From contig BSYQ01000012.1 in the NCBI GenBank assembly GCA_030272585.1, forward strand, positions 1 through 64,000: a DNA stretch of 64,000 bases, given 5' to 3'. Position numbers and translations under genes: made by a program. The notes beneath the pieces were generated by a model. The model made no database searches, was not told the origin of the DNA, and saw only the letters and a list, made by a program, of their open reading frames with translations. Every line of letters begins with the position of its first letter. Within the stretch, counting starts at the first letter, position 1. This DNA is from Bryopsis sp. KO-2023. Its lineage: Eukaryota; Chlorophyta; Ulvophyceae; Bryopsidales; Bryopsidaceae. Shown one piece after another: positions 58,772 through 64,000 of this stretch.

Positions 58772-61700
58772 TCACAGATTTTCTGTGCAAAAGAGGCTGC
58801 ATCCCAGTCGTGTCAATACGCTACCCTTTAGTTTTTCTCCTTTGCCAAGCTTCTTCGAGCGCGGCATCCCCCAACCATTCTGAAATTTCTTGCAGTGCCA
58901 GTCAACTAAATACAGAGAAACAATGAAGACCAGAAAATCACGATTGGATACCGTGCCTTGCAATGCAGGCTCTACGGTCCTCGGGCAGTCCTGCGATCTG
59001 CAAGCAAAAAGTCAAGCAAGGATTTGAACAGCAAGGATTAAGATTTTCAGAACAAATTGCAAACCATCATGCATTTCGCACATGCCAAGGGTGTAAGACC
59101 CGCATGTTCATTGTTGTTCGGCCATGTACAACAATATCGAACAAAGAAAATCTTGTGTGCAGCGGCTGAGAATTCCATCAAGGTTCCACAGTGGATGTTT
59201 TTCCAGTTCATCAAGGGAGGCCAAATTTTTACAACATACAGGCTCGGAGCCCGTGGTACGATGGCCAAAATCGCTGACATTCATCTATTCGTGGGGGTCT
59301 CTGGCATAGTTCCAAATTTAAACTTACAGGAATACAAAGGTCAGAAATGCCAGTGGGGGAAGGCACTCTTCAATCTCACCGAAAAACGAATTCTGACCAT
59401 AGCATCCACTCACATGCCGGCTATACTTCACAGTTGCCTCCCCCCCAAAAAAAACATGGACATATACATTCACAGGGATACTGAACTAAGGTGGAGATGT
59501 GCCCTCATTTCCATTATATATCAAATAATGAAATAAAAAAAAAACACCTTCAATCATGTTGTGCCCCAATGTTGCATCGTATTAGTATAGACTCACCTCC
59601 TGAAAGCCCTGGTCTTCCCCCAGTCCGAGGCGGGGGTGGGGGAGGCTGTGGGCGTGTGGTGGAGCGCCGTTCACTCCGTCTCCGAGTTTGTGTGACTTGC
59701 CCTGGCATCCTTGGAGGCCCAGCCAGTTGTGTCCTTGGCTCTCTTCTTCTATTCACGGGTTGCGTTCTATCCCTGCCTGGACCCCCTCCAAGCCCAGGCT
59801 GCTGTATCCTTGGTTCTCTTCTTCTATCAACATCTCGTCTTTTGTCACTGCCAGCAGGCCTTGGTGTAGATGATCGCAGCTGGGGAGAGGTTGTCGGCTC
59901 TGATGGCGGATGCGGCGGTGGTGGACTTGGAGAAGGAGGAGGGGGGTTTGGCAGAAGAGAACTTGGTGGAGGAGAACTCGATGGTGGAGAACTTGAAGTA
60001 GGAGAGCTTGGTGGGGGAGACTTTGGTGGCACATGACTGGGTGGACTCGGGTCCACTGGTGGGGGGGAACCGGGTGGAAGTGGACTTGGCACCGAATCCA
60101 CTGGGGGAGAGGTTGCTGGCGGAGGGCTCGGTATGGAGTCCACTGGTGGGGGGGAACCGGGTGGAAGTGGACTTGGCACCGAATCCACTGGGGGAGAGGC
60201 TGCTGGCGGAGGGCTCGGTATGGAGTCCACTGGTGGAGAAGGACTCGGTGGTGGAGGGCTGGGTGGCGGAGGACTCGGTGGCGGAGGACTCGGTGGTGGA
60301 GGGCTGGATGGAGGGGGACTCGGTGGAGGAGAGCTCGGTGACGGAAGGCTAGGTGACGGAGGACTCGGTGACGGAAGGCTGGGTGGCGGAGGACTCGGTG
60401 GCGGAGGACTCGGTGGCGGAGGACTCGGTGGTGGAAGGCTGGGTGGTGGAGGACTGGGTGGTGGAGGACTGGGTGGAGGACTGGGTGGCGGGGAACTCGG
60501 TGGTGGAGGACTGGGTGGTGGAGGACTGGGTGGTGGAGGACTGGATGGCGGAGGACTCGGTGGAAGAGGACTGGGTGGCGGAGGACTGGGTGGCGGAAGG
60601 CTGGGTGGCGGAGGACTGGGTGGTGGGGAACTGGGTGGTGGAGGACTGGTCTCCACAAGACTAGAACCCGATCCCTCTGCAGCTACCGGGACTGGTACGA
60701 TATTGGGACACCTGCACAAAGACATCCACTCAACTGAAACAAGTATTGGGGACCTTCAATCTGCACAGAGCTCCAGGGAGGAAAGGGCCTAGAAGGGCTC
60801 AGATCAACTTTTCCGGAGCCGCTCGAAGTGTGCATTCCAATTCTACTCCCAGACATGGAATACCCTGCTTCCTCCTCAAAATAAGCGAAGGACAATCAAG
60901 ACAGACAGGGATCATGGAGGTCAGCATCACCCCCCCACATCCAAAACACAACCACCACATGAAAATGAGCACAAAACCCAAAACATGTTTGTTGGGTCTT
61001 CATACGTTCTGGTCAGGGCAAAGTTAAAAACCGAAGTCTCGATATCAGCGATCTGGAACAGCGTGCATGTCCCACTCAGACAAAGACCAACCACCAGCGG
61101 GGGAAAGACGGTCGTGCCTGTGCCGTCGTCCACAGCACCAGACCCACTGGCACTGCATCCAAATACTGGGAAGCATACTTGCAGCAGCCTTCGCCCTGGA
61201 AAATCTAAAATCAGACCCACTCGGTCAATGCTTCCTCGATCTACTGTATCTCTTGAAATCTAAAAAAAGGGATTAGAAATGATAACAGACGGGCTATTCT
61301 TATGGATCAGAGATGCTGATGGTTTTCAACAATAAAGCTTGTGGACCGGTCCGCATATTGACAAGGGTTGGCTGATCTGGAGTTCGAACAACTTTTATAT
61401 GTAAACTTGCAGTCAGTAAATGCTCCAGTTAAGATATTTACTCAATCAACTTTTCGAGATTGAAAAAAATGCTATTTTTGTCTCACTTTCTGAGTTGCAT
61501 CCACATCTCTGTACCAGGCATGCACTGGAAAGAGGGATGTCACAGCGGCTGCTCGAAAATGGATCAAGAGAGGAAGCATCCACTTGGAAGTAATTGGTGG
61601 AACGTATGGCTATGTCATTGATTGTCTCCGGCTGCAGAAAATCTTGGCTAATCTCCACAAAGGTTTGCACCATGTGATTAATAACCATCCCCAACCACAT

Positions 61701-62911
61701 TGAATCTCTTGGCTCAATATTCAGAGTTAACCATTTTTTGAAGGATTCCCCCCCACCATGTTTATCTGACTGATTTTGTGACACTCAAGTATGAAATGCC
61801 GGTCTCAAGGACCGCGCGACGTTCTAGCCGGTCCCACACAAACCAATGAAAAAATTCGTTTACTGAATTATATCAGTGAACGAAGTCCTGGATCCATGCG
61901 AACTTTCTACGTTCGAAGTCTAGAACTATTCTTGAACTTATCATAACTTTCACCACCTCTACTGTAGAGTGGTGCACAAAAACAGTTGCCGACGGGGCTT
62001 CGCGCGTTCCTGTCCCTGAAAACGAGAGATCTCTCTAGAGTCCCTATGTTGCGCTATTGAAACGAACATAGCGATTGGTCTTCTTTTGCAGTCATGGATA
62101 TTGATGAGCGCAGTGAAAAATCGTGTGTGTCGAGCTGGAAAGAGGAACGCGAAACGCAGACCCTGTTTCCCTCCTTTCGTTTCGTTAAGTGCTTCGTTTC
62201 AATCCGATGATATCCACAAACTAGGGACAGCGCCTTAAGTTTCTGCTCGTTCCTACGACGAGGTCGCCACGAAAGCGCAAGAAAGAAGAGAAAAAAGTTT
62301 GTTCATGGGCGATGTTGTCCGCGCAGGCGGATTCCAACTCGGCGGGTGGCTAGTAAATCAACCACCTCCCCTCTCACACTTTTTGAGGAGAATCCATCGT
62401 GACTAGGGAATTTGAGATGTTTTCCGCGTTTTTTCCTATCGACGCTTGCACACCTGAGATTGCTGAGGGCTTCGGCTCTCGTGATCGACGTGGGAAAGTT
62501 TATTTGCTCCTGCGTTTCGAAGGGGATTATAAACAGCTCGAAGTTTTCCTCCCCAGGTATGGGTACGGGGGGTCCTGTCGCAAAGCCAGCGTTGTCAGTT
62601 TCTCCGGAATTGCCTGGCATCAACACGTTCGCTGGACGCACGCATACTCGCTGCGTTTGTCGCAGTTTCTCGTAAAGCCCCAACAGCAAGTTTTCATCGA
62701 GGGCGACATAAATACGACAAAGCTGGTGTTTTTTTGGCAGCACTTTTTTTATCGTGAGAAGTCGTTGCGGCTTAGTCTCTAACTCACCGCAGCAGACCAG
62801 ATTGCAAAAGAACACAGGTTCGGGAGGATCGAAGGGGTCGGGGCCCTGGCAGAAAGCCAGATAGAACGACGATAAGAACACCGCCAGGTGCAGAAAACGC
62901 GCGCGGCACAT
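58772..62911 (-). CDS. Secreted proline-rich (HRGP/pherophorin-like) glycoprotein
   Basis: Exon 1 (62911-62454) starts with a signal peptide ([20 protein letters not shown]) and a Cys-containing domain ([13 protein letters not shown]). Later pieces are about 61780-61487 (with CLVQRCGC), about 61225-60985 (GLCLSGTC) and about 60930-60809 ([10 protein letters not shown]). The large exon 60711-59597 encodes about 280 residues dominated by SPPPP repeats and then an Arg-rich stretch. C-terminal Cys pieces are 59437-59328 and 59273 to either a stop at 59108 or, spliced at 59130, on to 58997-58772. A proline spacer between Cys-rich globular ends is the layout of pherophorins and related wall glycoproteins. 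Prolines would be substrates of secretory P4Hs such as the one at 49.2 kb. Several joins, including that after the proline exon, are not resolved in phase. Confidence 0.65.
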
Positions 62912-64000
62912 AACTCCACTTTTTTTCAGCAGCGTCGATGTGAGGCTTGTTAAATATCCATGCTGGTGGGAGGGAAAACAGGTTTATGCGGAACACAAGT
63001 TATGGATCTTGAGAATATGAGGGAGAAGAGTGGTAGAGTGTGATCTGCGAGTACAGTAACAGTACAGCCCATCGACGACTGGCAACCATGTGATGCCCAC
63101 GCTCCGCCAAGGGGAACAGCTGCTCAGCTGCCTCTGGCTTGAATCAGATTGTGTTTTTGTCCTTGTTTGGCCACCCACCTCACTTTTTCGCATTTCATGT
63201 GGTCCCTCCGTTTCTTTGCAACCCATCAGACAATGAACAAAAGACAGTCTGGTGGCAGCTTCTTGCAATGATACATGTGCTTATTTCCCCATAGTAGACA
63301 GAGTGTGTCAGCCCCCTTTACTGCACACTGCACCCAATTAGAGCTTCCTGGAAAAGCGACCAGTTGAGAGCATGGGAAGATACAAGGCAACACAGCACTG
63401 CCTGCAACCCATCAGATGCTGGAATTGATAGCTCATGACAAACTGGATGCCCTCCGCTGCCCCATACATGCACGACCCCTTTGTGAAACCCCATTGAGAT
63501 GTGCATCTCATGCAATTGAGTATTAGCAATACTCCCTTCAAAACTTACAAAGGCAAATCTATTTCTTAAAATATTCTCTGGTCACAAACAATAATTCCAA
63601 GTTGAGCAATCCAATCCATGTACTTTTCGGTATAGCCTCTCTCTCCATTCTGACTAATGGAGACTATGAATTAGACAGTCACCAATAAAAAGTTCTTTTT
63701 CTTCCCTAAACAAGGAAATTCCATTGACTCATTATGATTGATCAATGAACTTCTTCAATGTCACGCATTGATAAATTCGTAAAATACAGTTTTCTGAGAA
63801 ACAAGTGCCCCAAAAGGCAAACCCCTAGCTTCCTGGCAATTTCATTCTGGGTTCATTTGCAGCGTAGCAGGCAAATACACCCTGTGGAGACCTCTGTCAT
63901 TTTTAACCTGGGAGAGCCAACCCTGGAAACAGCCGAAAAGTCAGCAAACCAGATGAGATATTGTACATGGAGGAACAACGCAGAAAAACACACACAACTC
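62912..64000. other. Right-hand spacer, no gene seen
   Basis: Upstream region of the proline-rich glycoprotein gene, then AT-rich sequence. Frames at 62984-63541 lack splice signals and similarity. Confidence 0.55.

Noticed and set aside
59057-59536. 159-residue plus-strand frame
   Set aside because: It lies antisense to the C-terminal Cys exons of the proline-rich glycoprotein, whose joins keep phase.
60133-60792. Glycine-rich protein on the plus strand
   Set aside because: It is the antisense of the SPPPP exon on the minus strand, which fits a secreted protein with signal peptide and neighbouring Cys exons.
1-64000. tRNA, rRNA or snRNA genes
   Set aside because: I saw no convincing candidate by eye; a covariance-model search would be needed to exclude them.

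Overview
The window is nuclear DNA of a eukaryote, most likely from the green plant lineage (a streptophyte alga or early-diverging land plant; I do not name a species). The evidence is many short exons joined by GT-AG introns, and gene families typical of plants: an organellar mTERF protein, a heptahelical PAQR protein, a plant-type lipoxygenase with the C-terminal SISI, a selenium-binding protein, a prolyl 4-hydroxylase with a ShKT domain, and a proline-rich cell-wall-type glycoprotein. 5' exons are GC-rich. Introns and spacers are AT-rich and carry long homopolymer runs, often oligo(T) followed directly by oligo(G).

Bases 1 to about 13,390 are a satellite region. Arrays of a 101-bp unit (about 9, 50 and 26 copies in the window) alternate with a roughly 2-kb single-copy module. 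Array plus module forms a 7,157-bp macro-unit present as two almost identical tandem copies, with a third, diverged module start at 12,838. Each module opens with a promoter-like block and may carry an unrecognised gene. Inside the second array a 1,418-bp higher-order repeat is itself duplicated. Bases 13,390-17,750 hold a short non-autonomous hAT element with an 8-bp target duplication and weak minus-strand exon candidates.

The gene-rich part runs from 17.7 to 63 kb: mTERF (-), heptahelical protein (+) with a pogo-like MITE in intron 2, a small six-cysteine secreted peptide (-), lipoxygenase (+), an unrecognised possible gene (-), selenium-binding protein (+), a VHL-like protein (-), a SUMO-protease-like ULP1 (-), a plastid-targeted membrane protein (+), P4H-ShKT (+), an incomplete proline iminopeptidase-like gene (-) and a proline-rich secreted glycoprotein (-). 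I rebuilt splicing by hand. For mTERF, PAQR, the Cys-rich peptide, SBP, VHL-like, ULP1, the plastid protein and P4H the exon phases close and total length is a multiple of three. Two GC-rich islands built from CGTCGCCGACG-type words (53.5-53.9 and 57.9-58.2 kb) share a 41-bp end in opposite orientation, and one contains a 68-bp stem-loop.

The most interesting items are: the VHL-like protein, which keeps four of the five hydroxyproline-contacting residues of human VHL and lies 9 kb from a prolyl 4-hydroxylase gene; the array-promoter macro-repeat whose unit carries splice-like signals on both strands; the PAQR protein with a roughly 200-residue helical insert; and the Cys-rich peptide gene, whose exons are too short to stand out as open frames.
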